From Aquabacterium sp. CECT 9606 (GTDB lineage: Bacteria > Pseudomonadota > Gammaproteobacteria > Burkholderiales > Burkholderiaceae_C), in NCBI RefSeq assembly GCF_918741295.1, contig NZ_CAKKNB010000004.1, positions 545,830-609,829 of the forward strand: a stretch of DNA of 64,000 nucleotides, in the 5' to 3' direction. The notes beneath the pieces are model-generated. The model did no database searches. It saw nothing but the letters and a program-made list of their open reading frames with translations, and was not told where the DNA came from. This document shows, piece after piece, positions 15,368-22,370 of the stretch. Made by a program: the position numbers and the translations under genes. The number at the start of each line of letters is the position of its first letter. Within the stretch, counting starts at the first letter, position 1.

Positions 15368-15845
15368 TGGGGAGAGAAGGAGCAGCCCATGAAAACAAGC
15401 CGACCTTGCCTGGATGGCGAATTATGCTTGGGCATTGCATGCCTTGGCTCCCCTTTGTGTGACTGGATGGAATTGTGCCTGACGTGCCCAGAGCTGTGAA
15501 CCAGCGGCACGGACCTTGACTCGTGGAATCATCGATGTCCTTGAGAAGCGCATGAGCAGCCGGCGCCTGACGCAGTGATGTGTTGACTGCCGAAGGACAG
15601 GAAGCCAACAAGTGATGGCGTGTGGCACTTTGGCGCCGCACGTTGGTGAGCAGGCTGCCGAAGGGCAGACAGCCAGATTGAGACTTGCTGCGCTACCCGG
15701 TTGCGAACCGCTGCGTTTATTAGCTCTGGACCTGGCCAGAATGCGCAGTGCATGAGTGCCAAAGAAAGCAACGCCATGAAACGATCAAATGGCGGAATCA
15801 TCAATGGCCGGGGCCCCAGCACATTGCCGATTGAGGCAACCAAAA
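15368..15845 (-). repeat. Gene-less cassette body, repeat family subtype C
   Basis: No gene is supported in these 478 bases, the second cassette from attI. It matches 15940-16471 and 818-1341, with a shortened middle. The shared stretch around GTGTGGCACTTTGGCGCCGC is followed by the CTGCCGAAGGGCAG hairpin. Confidence 0.7.
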
Positions 15846-15939
15846 GCCTAACGCTACAGGTAAGCCGCACCGGAGTGCGAAGCACGTAGGGAACCTACAA
15901 GCGGAGCTTGTAGGTGTCGGCTTGACCGAAAAGTTAGGC
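15846..15939 (-). repeat. attC site, 94-bp class (first attC of the array)
   Basis: Cores at 15846-15852 and 15933-15939. Hairpins GTGC-GAA-GCAC and CCTACAAGC-GGA-GCTTGTAGG. It closes the cassette next to attI. Confidence 0.92.
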
Positions 15940-16471
15940 TGGTGCGAGAGGGAACGGCCAAGGAGAACAAGCCGGCCTTGCCTTGGTGGTGAATGATGCT
16001 TGAGCGTTTCACGCGCCAACCTCCCTTTGTGTGACTGGATGGAATTGTGCCTGACGTGCCGCAAGCTGGGAATAAGCGCAAGAGATGTGAGCCGTTGAAA
16101 TGCCACGGACCTTGATACTTGAATACGAACTATGAACCACCGCCCGTGGATGCGTGCCGACTTGGCGATGGCCCGAGCAGCCTTGGAGAACTGATGGCGT
16201 TGTGCTGACTGCCGCAGGACAGGAGGCCCGCCACGGCGATGGCATGTGGCACCTTGGCGCCGCACTTTGGTGAGCAGGCTGCCAAAGGGCAGACAGCCAG
16301 ACTGAGATTTGCCAGACCGCCCCGTTGCAAAGCACCATGACTGTTAACGCTGTGCCTGGAAAAATGACCAGCGCGTGAGTGCCAAAGAAAGCAACGCTGA
16401 GAAGCGATCAAACGGGGGAAGCATCAATGGCCAGGGGCTTCTGCAGCATTGCTGATTGAAGGCAACCAAAA
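15940..16471 (-). repeat. Gene-less cassette body, repeat family subtype C (first cassette)
   Basis: This is the most recently inserted or most protected cassette, directly abutting attI. Its 532 bases hold no supported gene. The sequence is a close relative of 818-1341, at the other end of the window. Because the first position is the best expressed in integrons, a transcribed RNA, or a promoter carried for downstream cassettes, deserves consideration, but the sequence alone does not show which. Confidence 0.7.
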
Positions 16472-16557
16472 GCCTAACGCAATATATGACTGGTCATGAT
16501 CAATAACCTGGCAAGTTAGGCCTGGGCTGCTGATGAATAACCTGGCAGGTTAGACCT
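16472..16557 (-). other. attI: attI recombination site with two 22-bp direct repeats
   Basis: The junction core GCCTAAC (16472-16478; GTTAGGC on the cassette strand) marks the insertion point of the first cassette. Behind it lie a palindrome ATGACTGGTCAT (16486-16497) and two direct repeats, 16502-16523 and 16536-16557. The repeats match at 20 of 22 positions, start AATAACCTGGCA and contain a GTTAGRC core. Accessory integrase-binding direct repeats are known from attI1 of class 1 integrons; the sequence here is unrelated to attI1. The exact outer boundary is inferred. Confidence 0.75.
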
Positions 16558-16629
16558 CTTGCTGAGGAGTGCCCCTCTACAGAGGGTCTTGTAGAAGCTA
16601 TCGCTTTCGCCAATGATCTGTATGTTCAT
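16516..16629 (-). CDS. Short ORF inside attI (possible translational leader)
   Basis: On the strand read toward the cassettes, an ATG at 16629 follows a strong GGGAGGAG ribosome binding site at seven bases spacing. It opens 37 codons ending at a TAA at 16516, within the first attI repeat. The peptide starts MNIQIIGESDSFYK and has no known relative. Its start codon lies inside the LexA palindrome. In class 1 integrons a short attI1 ORF is known to enhance translation of an adjacent cassette lacking its own ribosome binding site; a similar role is an inference here. Confidence 0.5.
   Translation of the reverse strand: MNIQIIGESDSFYKTLCRGALLSKRSNLPGYSSAAQA
16589..16617 (+). promoter_or_regulatory. 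Candidate intI promoter (-35/-10)
   Basis: TTGTAG (16589-16594) and AATGAT (16612-16617) are separated by 17 bases and sit directly before the LexA palindrome, 51 bases before the intI start. Match to the sigma-70 consensus is only moderate, so this is a candidate from position and spacing. Confidence 0.35.
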
Positions 16630-16633
16630 ACAG
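16618..16633 (+). promoter_or_regulatory. LexA (SOS) box upstream of intI
   Basis: CTGTATGTTCATACAG is a perfect 16-bp palindrome fitting the CTGT-N8-ACAG LexA consensus, 35 bases before the integrase ATG and just after a candidate -10. SOS control of integron integrases through such boxes is established for other integrons, so intI is probably induced by DNA damage here. Confidence 0.85.
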
Positions 16634-16668
16634 TGACTCCTCCCGGTTATCTTAAAAGTTAGGCCTCA

Positions 16669-17661
16669 ATGCTCGACCAGTCCCAGCCAGCCAGGGCACC
16701 TCGGCTATTGGACGAGGTGCGTGACCGCATCCGTTCCATGCATTACAGCATACGCACCGAAGAGGCCTACCTTCACTGGATCAAGGGGTTCATCAGGTTT
16801 CATGGGCTTCGGCATCCCAAAGACATGGCGCAGGCTGAGCTGGAAGCGTACTTGGCATGGCTGGCCAATGAGCGGCAGGTCTCCGCATCCACGCACAAGC
16901 AGGCTTTGTCGGCTCTTCTGTTTTTATACCGGCACGTGCTGCGTCTGGAGTTCCCGTGGCTGGCAGAAATTGGCCGGCCCAAAGCCACTCGGCGATTGCC
17001 TGTGGTGCTCACGCCCACCGAAGTGACCACCGTCCTGCAGGCCATCGACCCCGCTCACCGGCTCATCGGCCAAACGCTCTACGGCACGGGCCTTCGCCTG
17101 ATGGAGGGCCTGCGACTTCGGGTCAAAGACATCGATTTCGAGCACCAGACCATTGTGGTCCGCGAGGGCAAGGGCGCCAAGGACCGGGTGGTGATGCTGC
17201 CGTCGAAACTGGCGGGCCCGTTGCGTATTCAGTTGCGCGCCGTGCGTGCCATGTGGGAGGCCGACCGCCTGCACGGCGTGGAGGGCGTGTGGCTGCCCCA
17301 TGCGCTGGAGCGCAAGTTCCGTGATGCGGGCAAGACGTGGGCGTGGCAATGGGTCTTCCCGATGAACGACTTGTCGGTCGACCCCAAGACAGGCCTGAGC
17401 AGGCGCCACCATGTGCAGGACCAGACCTTCCAGCGCGCGTTCAAGAAAGCCGTGTTGGCCGTCAACCTGGTCAAGCCGGCCACGCCCCACACACTGCGGC
17501 ATTCCTTCGCCACCCACCTTCTGCAGGCCCGGTACGACATCCGCACTGTGCAAGAGCTGCTGGGCCACAGCGATGTGAGCACGACCATGATCTACACGCA
17601 CGTGATCAAGGTAGGTGGGGCAGGGGTGTTGAGTCCCCTCGATGCTTTGCTGCTCAAATGA
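16669..17661 (+). CDS. intI: Integron integrase (tyrosine recombinase)
   Basis: This 330-residue site-specific recombinase excises and inserts cassettes by acting on attC and attI. Residues about 10-100 form the SAM-like core-binding domain. The catalytic domain has R143 (GTGLRLMEG), H274 and R277 ([13 protein letters not shown]), H300 ([10 protein letters not shown]) and the nucleophile Y309 (MIYTHV). Between the conserved patches it carries the integron-specific insertion (about residues 210-231, ALERKF...[12 protein letters not shown]), which separates IntI from XerC/D. The start at the ATG at 16669 follows a GTTAGGCCT copy whose AGG can act as the ribosome binding site. Length and motifs look intact. 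A LexA box lies upstream, and a two-way terminator separates it from acnB. Confidence 0.97.
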   Translation: MLDQSQPARAPRLLDEVRDRIRSMHYSIRTEEAYLHWIKGFIRFHGLRHPKDMAQAELEAYLAWLANERQVSASTHKQALSALLFLYRHVLRLEFPWLAEIGRPKATRRLPVVLTPTEVTTVLQAIDPAHRLIGQTLYGTGLRLMEGLRLRVKDIDFEHQTIVVREGKGAKDRVVMLPSKLAGPLRIQLRAVRAMWEADRLHGVEGVWLPHALERKFRDAGKTWAWQWVFPMNDLSVDPKTGLSRRHHVQDQTFQRAFKKAVLAVNLVKPATPHTLRHSFATHLLQARYDIRTVQELLGHSDVSTTMIYTHVIKVGGAGVLSPLDALLLK

Positions 17662-17694
17662 AAAAAGCCCACCCGAGTAACCGGGTGGGCTTTT
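17662..17694. terminator. Bidirectional rho-independent terminator between intI and acnB
   Basis: A GCCCACCCG/CGGGTGGGC stem with a six-base loop is flanked by an A-run on one side and TTTT on the other, directly after the intI stop. It can end both intI (plus) and acnB (minus) transcripts. Confidence 0.85.
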
Positions 17695-17722
17695 CAGAAG
17701 ACGACAGCTGCTTGGTTGAAGA

Positions 17723-20314
17723 TCAGGCAGCAGCGGGCACGGTCTTGGCCTTGTCGGCGTATTCCGTGATCTGGTCGAAGTTCAGGTACTTGTAGATCGA
17801 CGCGCTGGCGGCATCGAGCACACCCACGCCTTCCATGTACTCGGCCTTGGTCGGGATGCGGCCCAGGCGTGAGCAGATCGCAGCCAACTCGGCCGAGCCC
17901 AGGTACACGTTCGAGTTCTTGCCCAGGCGGTTCGGGAAGTTGCGCGTGCTGGTTGAGAACACGGTGGCGCCTTCCTTGACTTGAGCCTGGTTGCCCATGC
18001 ACAGTGAGCAGCCGGGCATTTCCATGCGGGCGCCAGCGGTGCCCAGAACGCCATAGTGGCCTTCTTCGGTCAGTTGCTGGGCGTCCATCTTGGTGGGGGG
18101 GGCCACCCACAGCTTGACGGGGATGTCGCGCTTGCCTTCCAGCAGCTTGGAGGCTGCGCGGAAGTGACCGATGTTGGTCATGCAAGAGCCGATGAACACT
18201 TCGTCGATCTTGGCGCCAGCGACTTCCGACAGCGTCTTCACGTCATCGGGGTCGTTCGGGCAGGCCAGAATGGGCTCGTGGATGTCGGCCAGGTCGATCT
18301 CGATCACGGCGGCGTATTCGGCATCGGCGTCGCCCTTCATCAGCTGCTGGTCCTTCAACCAGGCTTCTTGCGCGGCGATGCGGCGTTGCAGCGTGCGGGC
18401 ATCTTCATAACCGTTGGCGATCATGTTCTTCATCAGCGTGATGTTGCTGTTGAGGTACTCTGCGATCGGCTCCTTGTTCAGGTGCACGGTGCAGCCAGCG
18501 GCAGAGCGCTCGGCCGAGGCATCAGACAGCTCGAACGCTTGCTCGACCTTCAGGTCTGGCAGGCCTTCGATTTCGAGGATGCGGCCCGAGAAGATGTTCT
18601 TCTTGCCTTGCTTGGCCACCGTCAGCAAGCCAGCCTTGATGGCGTACAGGGGGATGGCGTTGACCAAATCACGCAGGGTGATGCCGGGCTGCATCTTGCC
18701 CTTGAAGCGCACCAGCACGGATTCGGGCATGTCCAGGGGCATCACGCCCGTGGCGGCGGCAAAAGCCACCAGGCCGGAGCCGGCGGGGAAGCTGATGCCG
18801 ATGGGGAAGCGGGTGTGCGAGTCGCCGCCGGTGCCGACCGTGTCGGGCGTCAGCAGGCGGTTCAGCCAGCTGTGGATCACGCCGTCACCGGGACGCAGGG
18901 ACACGCCACCGCGGGTGCTGATGAACTCGGGCAGTTCGTGGTGCATCTTCACGTCCACGGGCTTGGGGTAAGCGGCCGTGTGGCAGAACGATTGCATCAC
19001 CAGGTCGGCCGAGAAGCCCAGGCAGGCCAGGTCCTTCAGCTCGTCGCGGGTCATGGGGCCGGTGGTGTCTTGCGAACCGACCGAGGTCATCTTGGGTTCG
19101 CAGTAGGTGCCAGGGCGCACGCCTTGGCCGGCGGGCAGGCCGCAAGCCTTGCCGACCATCTTCTGGGCCAGCGAATAGCCCTTCTTGGTGTCGACTGGGG
19201 CGACGGGCAGGCGGAACAGGGTAGAAGGTTCCAGGCCCAGGGCTTCACGGGCCTTGGCGGTCAGGCCGCGGCCGATGATCAGGGGGATGCGGCCACCAGC
19301 GCGCACTTCGTCGAACAGCACGTCGGACTTGACCTTGAACTCGGCAATGACTTCGCCGTTCTTCAGGGCCTTGCCGGCGTAAGGCAGCAGCTCAACCACG
19401 TCGCCCATGTTCATCTGGGACACGTCGAGCTCGATCGGCAGGGCGCCAGCGTCTTCCATCGTGTTGTAAAAGATGGGAGCGATCTTGCTGCCCAGGCACA
19501 CGCCGCCGAAGCGCTTGTTGGGCACGAAGGGGATGTCTTCGCCGGTGAACCACAGCACGCTGTTGGTGGCCGACTTGCGGCTGGAGCCGGTGCCGACCAC
19601 GTCGCCGACGTAGGCGACCAGGTTGCCCTTGGCGCGCAGGGCTTCGATGAACGCGACCGGGCCGCGCTTGCCGTCTTCTTCAGGGGTGATGCCGTCGCGC
19701 TTGTTCTTCAGCATGGCCAAAGCGTGCAGCGGGATGTCGGGGCGGCTCCAGGCGTCGGGGGCGGGCGACAGGTCGTCGGTGTTGGTCTCGCCCGTCACCT
19801 TCAGGATGCTGACCGTGATGCTTTGGGGCACTTCGGGGCGCGAGGTGAACCATTCGGCATCGGCCCAGCTTTGCAGCACGGACTTGGCGTTGGCATTGCC
19901 CTTGTCGGCCTTGTCCTTCACATCGTGGAAGGCGTCGAACATCAGCAAGGTCTTCTTGAGCGCTGCAGCGGCGATGCCGCCCACCAGGGCGTCGTCCAGC
20001 AGGTCGACCAGCGGGGCGATGTTGTAGCCGCCGAGCATGGTGCCCAGCAGTTCAGTGGCCTTTTCGCGGCTGATCAGCGCGCACTTTTCAGTGCCATGGG
20101 CCACAGCAGCCAGGTAGGAGGCCTTGACCTTGGCGGCGGCGTCCACGCCAGCGGGCACCCGGTTGACGATCAGGTCAACCAGGGTGGCTTCTTCGCCAGC
20201 GGGTGGGTTCTTCAGCAACTCGATGACTTCGCCAGTTTGCTGGGCGGTCAGAGGCAAAGGGGGAATACCCAGCGCGGCGCGCTCGGCAACGTGTTGGCGG
20301 TAGGCTTGCAACAT
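17723..20314 (-). CDS. acnB: Aconitate hydratase B (bifunctional aconitase)
   Basis: The 863-residue enzyme interconverts citrate and isocitrate in the TCA cycle and, in this family, can also hydrate 2-methyl-cis-aconitate. It has the AcnB domain order: an N-terminal HEAT-like domain beginning [12 protein letters not shown], then the swivel domain, then the catalytic domains. The iron-sulfur ligands are present: [10 protein letters not shown] in the catalytic core and GCSLCMGN with C769 and C772, the same numbering as the E. coli enzyme. Length is as expected. It is the last gene of a minus-strand run that begins with prpB and ends at the shared terminator, so it may serve both the TCA and methylcitrate cycles. 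Confidence 0.97.
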   Translation of the reverse strand: MLQAYRQHVAERAALGIPPLPLTAQQTGEVIELLKNPPAGEEATLVDLIVNRVPAGVDAAAKVKASYLAAVAHGTEKCALISREKATELLGTMLGGYNIAPLVDLLDDALVGGIAAAALKKTLLMFDAFHDVKDKADKGNANAKSVLQSWADAEWFTSRPEVPQSITVSILKVTGETNTDDLSPAPDAWSRPDIPLHALAMLKNKRDGITPEEDGKRGPVAFIEALRAKGNLVAYVGDVVGTGSSRKSATNSVLWFTGEDIPFVPNKRFGGVCLGSKIAPIFYNTMEDAGALPIELDVSQMNMGDVVELLPYAGKALKNGEVIAEFKVKSDVLFDEVRAGGRIPLIIGRGLTAKAREALGLEPSTLFRLPVAPVDTKKGYSLAQKMVGKACGLPAGQGVRPGTYCEPKMTSVGSQDTTGPMTRDELKDLACLGFSADLVMQSFCHTAAYPKPVDVKMHHELPEFISTRGGVSLRPGDGVIHSWLNRLLTPDTVGTGGDSHTRFPIGISFPAGSGLVAFAAATGVMPLDMPESVLVRFKGKMQPGITLRDLVNAIPLYAIKAGLLTVAKQGKKNIFSGRILEIEGLPDLKVEQAFELSDASAERSAAGCTVHLNKEPIAEYLNSNITLMKNMIANGYEDARTLQRRIAAQEAWLKDQQLMKGDADAEYAAVIEIDLADIHEPILACPNDPDDVKTLSEVAGAKIDEVFIGSCMTNIGHFRAASKLLEGKRDIPVKLWVAPPTKMDAQQLTEEGHYGVLGTAGARMEMPGCSLCMGNQAQVKEGATVFSTSTRNFPNRLGKNSNVYLGSAELAAICSRLGRIPTKAEYMEGVGVLDAASASIYKYLNFDQITEYADKAKTVPAAA

Positions 20315-20501
20315 GGTTTGACCTTCTTGGGATCTGGGATGCTTGTGACGTGAGCGTCAAAAAAAGCGGAATGCGCTGTGAAAGGTGCTTGCACCTGGAT
20401 AAGGCACAAGCAATTTCTGCGCAGACCGCTATTTTCGCCCAGGAATGGGGTTCATGTCACCTTCAGGACACACGCAAATCAAGGTATTCGCGGATGTGCA
20501 C

Positions 20502-21080
20502 TTATTTGGGTGCGCTGGCCGCCTCAGCGGCGGGCGTGTCGAACACCGATTTGGGCGGGTTCTTGCGCAGTTCTTCTTCGGCGGCGCGTTGCACTTCATG
20601 CACGCAGCCGTCGACCAGTCGGTGGCCGGTCTTGACGTTCATCAGCATGGATTTGGTCAAAATCTGGATCAACAGGACGGCGTCCTTGCTGTCTTCCAGG
20701 CGCACGGCACCGGTGCTGGACACCACGGGCTTGACCACCCAGACGTCCTTGCCTTGGCGCAAGTTGAAGTAACCACGGTTGGTGTCGTTGACGTCGATCA
20801 GCAATTTTTTGCCGAATTCGCACTCGTAGCGGCCGATCAGCACACGCTTGGCGGCATCCAGTTGTTCAGCAGACGCTTCGGGCAGGGGCACGAATTTCTC
20901 GGCCACGGGGGCCTTTTTGGCGAGCTTGGCCCTGATCTTCTTTTTCGCGACTGCGGGGGCGGCTGTCTCGGTGGCGGCGTGGGCCGGTGAGCTGAAGGCG
21001 CCTGCCGTCATGCCCAGCAGGATGCCGACGGTGATGGCGGCGGTGCGGATGCGGCGGGTGCGCTGGTTGTGGAGACTCAT
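20502..21080 (-). CDS. Hypothetical exported protein between prpF and acnB
   Basis: I place the start at the ATG at 21080 (192 residues) because a signal peptide follows at once: basic RTRRIR, a hydrophobic core and an AHA-A cleavage site near residue 36. A Lys/Ala-rich linker (VAKKKIRAKLAKKAP) leads to a compact domain with RYECEFGKKLLIDV and GRYECEF-like and GYFNLRQGKDVWVV strands. A DGCVHEVQRAAEEEL helix and an Ala/Pro-rich tail end the protein. It is probably periplasmic. Homologues between prp and acnB genes are familiar to me from Burkholderiales, but their role is unknown. The longer in-frame start at 21146 lacks a signal-peptide layout. Confidence 0.75.
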   Translation of the reverse strand: MSLHNQRTRRIRTAAITVGILLGMTAGAFSSPAHAATETAAPAVAKKKIRAKLAKKAPVAEKFVPLPEASAEQLDAAKRVLIGRYECEFGKKLLIDVNDTNRGYFNLRQGKDVWVVKPVVSSTGAVRLEDSKDAVLLIQILTKSMLMNVKTGHRLVDGCVHEVQRAAEEELRKNPPKSVFDTPAAEAASAPK

Positions 21081-21162
21081 TTGAATGGGATTCCGATCAC
21101 TAACGTTGGTCGAATGGGGCGGATTGGAGGCCGATCTTGCCACCAATCTGCCTGGCCATTCG

Positions 21163-22368
21163 TTAGAAAACGTCGCCAGGAACCCGGACCCAGCCTTCCA
21201 TCAGCACCCGGGCGCTGCGGCTCATGATGGCCTTCTTGACCGTCCATTCACCGTTGACCTGGGCCGCTTCGGCCCCCACGCGCAGGGTGCCCGAGGGGTG
21301 CCCGAAGCGCACGGCGGTGCGGGCGCCACCGCCCGCAGCCAGGTTGACCAGGGTGCCAGGGATGGCGGCGGCCGTGCCAATGGCGACCGCAGCCGTGCCC
21401 ATCATGGCGTGGTGCAGCTTGCCCATGGACATGGCGCGCACCAGCAGGTCCACATCGCCTTCGGCCACGGGCTTTCCGCTGGATGAAACGTGTGCCTTGG
21501 GTTTGGCCACGAAAGCCACTTTGGGGGTGTGCTGGCGTTTAGCGGCCTCGGACACCTCCTTGATCAGTCCCATGCGCAGTGCGCCGTGGGCGCGGATGGT
21601 TTCGAACCGAGCCAACGCCTGGGCATCGCCGTTGATGGCGTCTTGCAGTTCCGTGCCGGTGTAGCCGATGTCTTCGGCGTTCACGAAAATGGTCGGGATG
21701 CCCGCGTTGATCATGGTGACCTTCAAGGTGCCGCCTTTGGCCACATCCTCGGGCACGCTCAGGTCGTCAACGAGGTTGCCGGTGGGGAACATCGAGCCGC
21801 CAGCGCCGTCTTCGCCTTCGTCGGCCGGGTCGAGGAATTCAAGCTGCACTTCGGCGGCGGGGAAGGTGACGCCGTCGAGTTCGAAGTCACCGGTTTCCTG
21901 CACTTCGCCGTTGGTGATGGGCACGTGGGCGATGATGGTCTTGCCGATGTTGGCTTGCCAGATGCGCACGGTCGCCATGCCGTTGGCAGGAACACGGCTG
22001 GCATCGACCAGGCCGGCTTGAATGGCGAAGGAGCCCACTGCCGCGGACAGGTTGCCGCAGTTGCCTGACCAATCGACGAAGGCCTTGTCGATCGAGACTT
22101 GCCCAAACAGGTAGTCAACGTCGTGGTCGGCCTTGGTGCTTTGGGACAGGATGACCGTCTTGGAGGTGGAGGACGTGGCCCCGCCCATGCCGTCGATCTG
22201 TTTGCCATAGGGGTCGGGGCTGCCGATCACGCGCAGCAGGAGCTTGTCGCGGGCTTCGCCGGCTTGCTGGCAGGCGGCGGGCAGGTCTTGCAGGCGGAAG
22301 AACACGCCTTTGCTGGTGCCCCCGCGGATGTAGGTGGCGGGGATTTTGATTTGAGGTGCGAATGCCAT
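21163..22368 (-). CDS. prpF: 2-methylaconitate cis-trans isomerase PrpF
   Basis: PrpF isomerises the 2-methylaconitate made by AcnD so that aconitase can continue the methylcitrate cycle. The 401-residue protein opens with QIKIPATYIRGGTSKGVFF, the PrpF signature, and continues with GKQIDGMGGATSSTSK and a C-terminal AAGGGARTAVRFGHPSGTL stretch, matching the diaminopimelate-epimerase-like fold. The ATG at 22368 lies two bases after the acnD stop; a TTG at 22374 overlaps that stop. The close spacing shows translational coupling with acnD, and the pair replaces the PrpD route. Confidence 0.95.
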   Translation of the reverse strand: MAFAPQIKIPATYIRGGTSKGVFFRLQDLPAACQQAGEARDKLLLRVIGSPDPYGKQIDGMGGATSSTSKTVILSQSTKADHDVDYLFGQVSIDKAFVDWSGNCGNLSAAVGSFAIQAGLVDASRVPANGMATVRIWQANIGKTIIAHVPITNGEVQETGDFELDGVTFPAAEVQLEFLDPADEGEDGAGGSMFPTGNLVDDLSVPEDVAKGGTLKVTMINAGIPTIFVNAEDIGYTGTELQDAINGDAQALARFETIRAHGALRMGLIKEVSEAAKRQHTPKVAFVAKPKAHVSSSGKPVAEGDVDLLVRAMSMGKLHHAMMGTAAVAIGTAAAIPGTLVNLAAGGGARTAVRFGHPSGTLRVGAEAAQVNGEWTVKKAIMSRSARVLMEGWVRVPGDVF

Positions 22369-22370
22369 GG

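Larger units (their letters stand above)
1..17661. mobile_element. Chromosomal integron (integrase, attI and 27-cassette array; left end outside window)
   Basis: An intI gene on the plus strand diverges from an array in which every recognisable cassette gene lies on the minus strand, the standard integron layout. Twenty-six attC sites bounded by GCCTAAC and GTTAGGC cores separate the cassettes, and an attI lies between intI and the first cassette. There is no transposase, no class 1 conserved segment and no resistance gene, and most attC sites belong to only three sequence classes, which is typical of sedentary chromosomal integrons. The array is not closed on the left: a cassette gene is cut by position 1, so total size is unknown. 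Confidence 0.93.

Noticed and set aside
724..15939. Regularly spaced repeats suggesting a CRISPR array
   Set aside because: Repeats are 67-94 bp imperfect palindromes with recombination cores and spacers of 300-700 bp carrying genes; these are attC sites and no cas gene is present.
16486..16515. A -10-like TATATT on the minus strand in attI as cassette promoter Pc
   Set aside because: No acceptable -35 at 16-18 bases; the true cassette promoter was not found, possibly inside intI.
16472..17661. Class 1 integron
   Set aside because: attI sequence, integrase sequence and lack of the qacE-delta/sul1 conserved segment do not fit class 1.
18056..20353. A 765-codon plus-strand frame
   Set aside because: It is the antisense shadow of acnB, caused by GC-rich codon bias.
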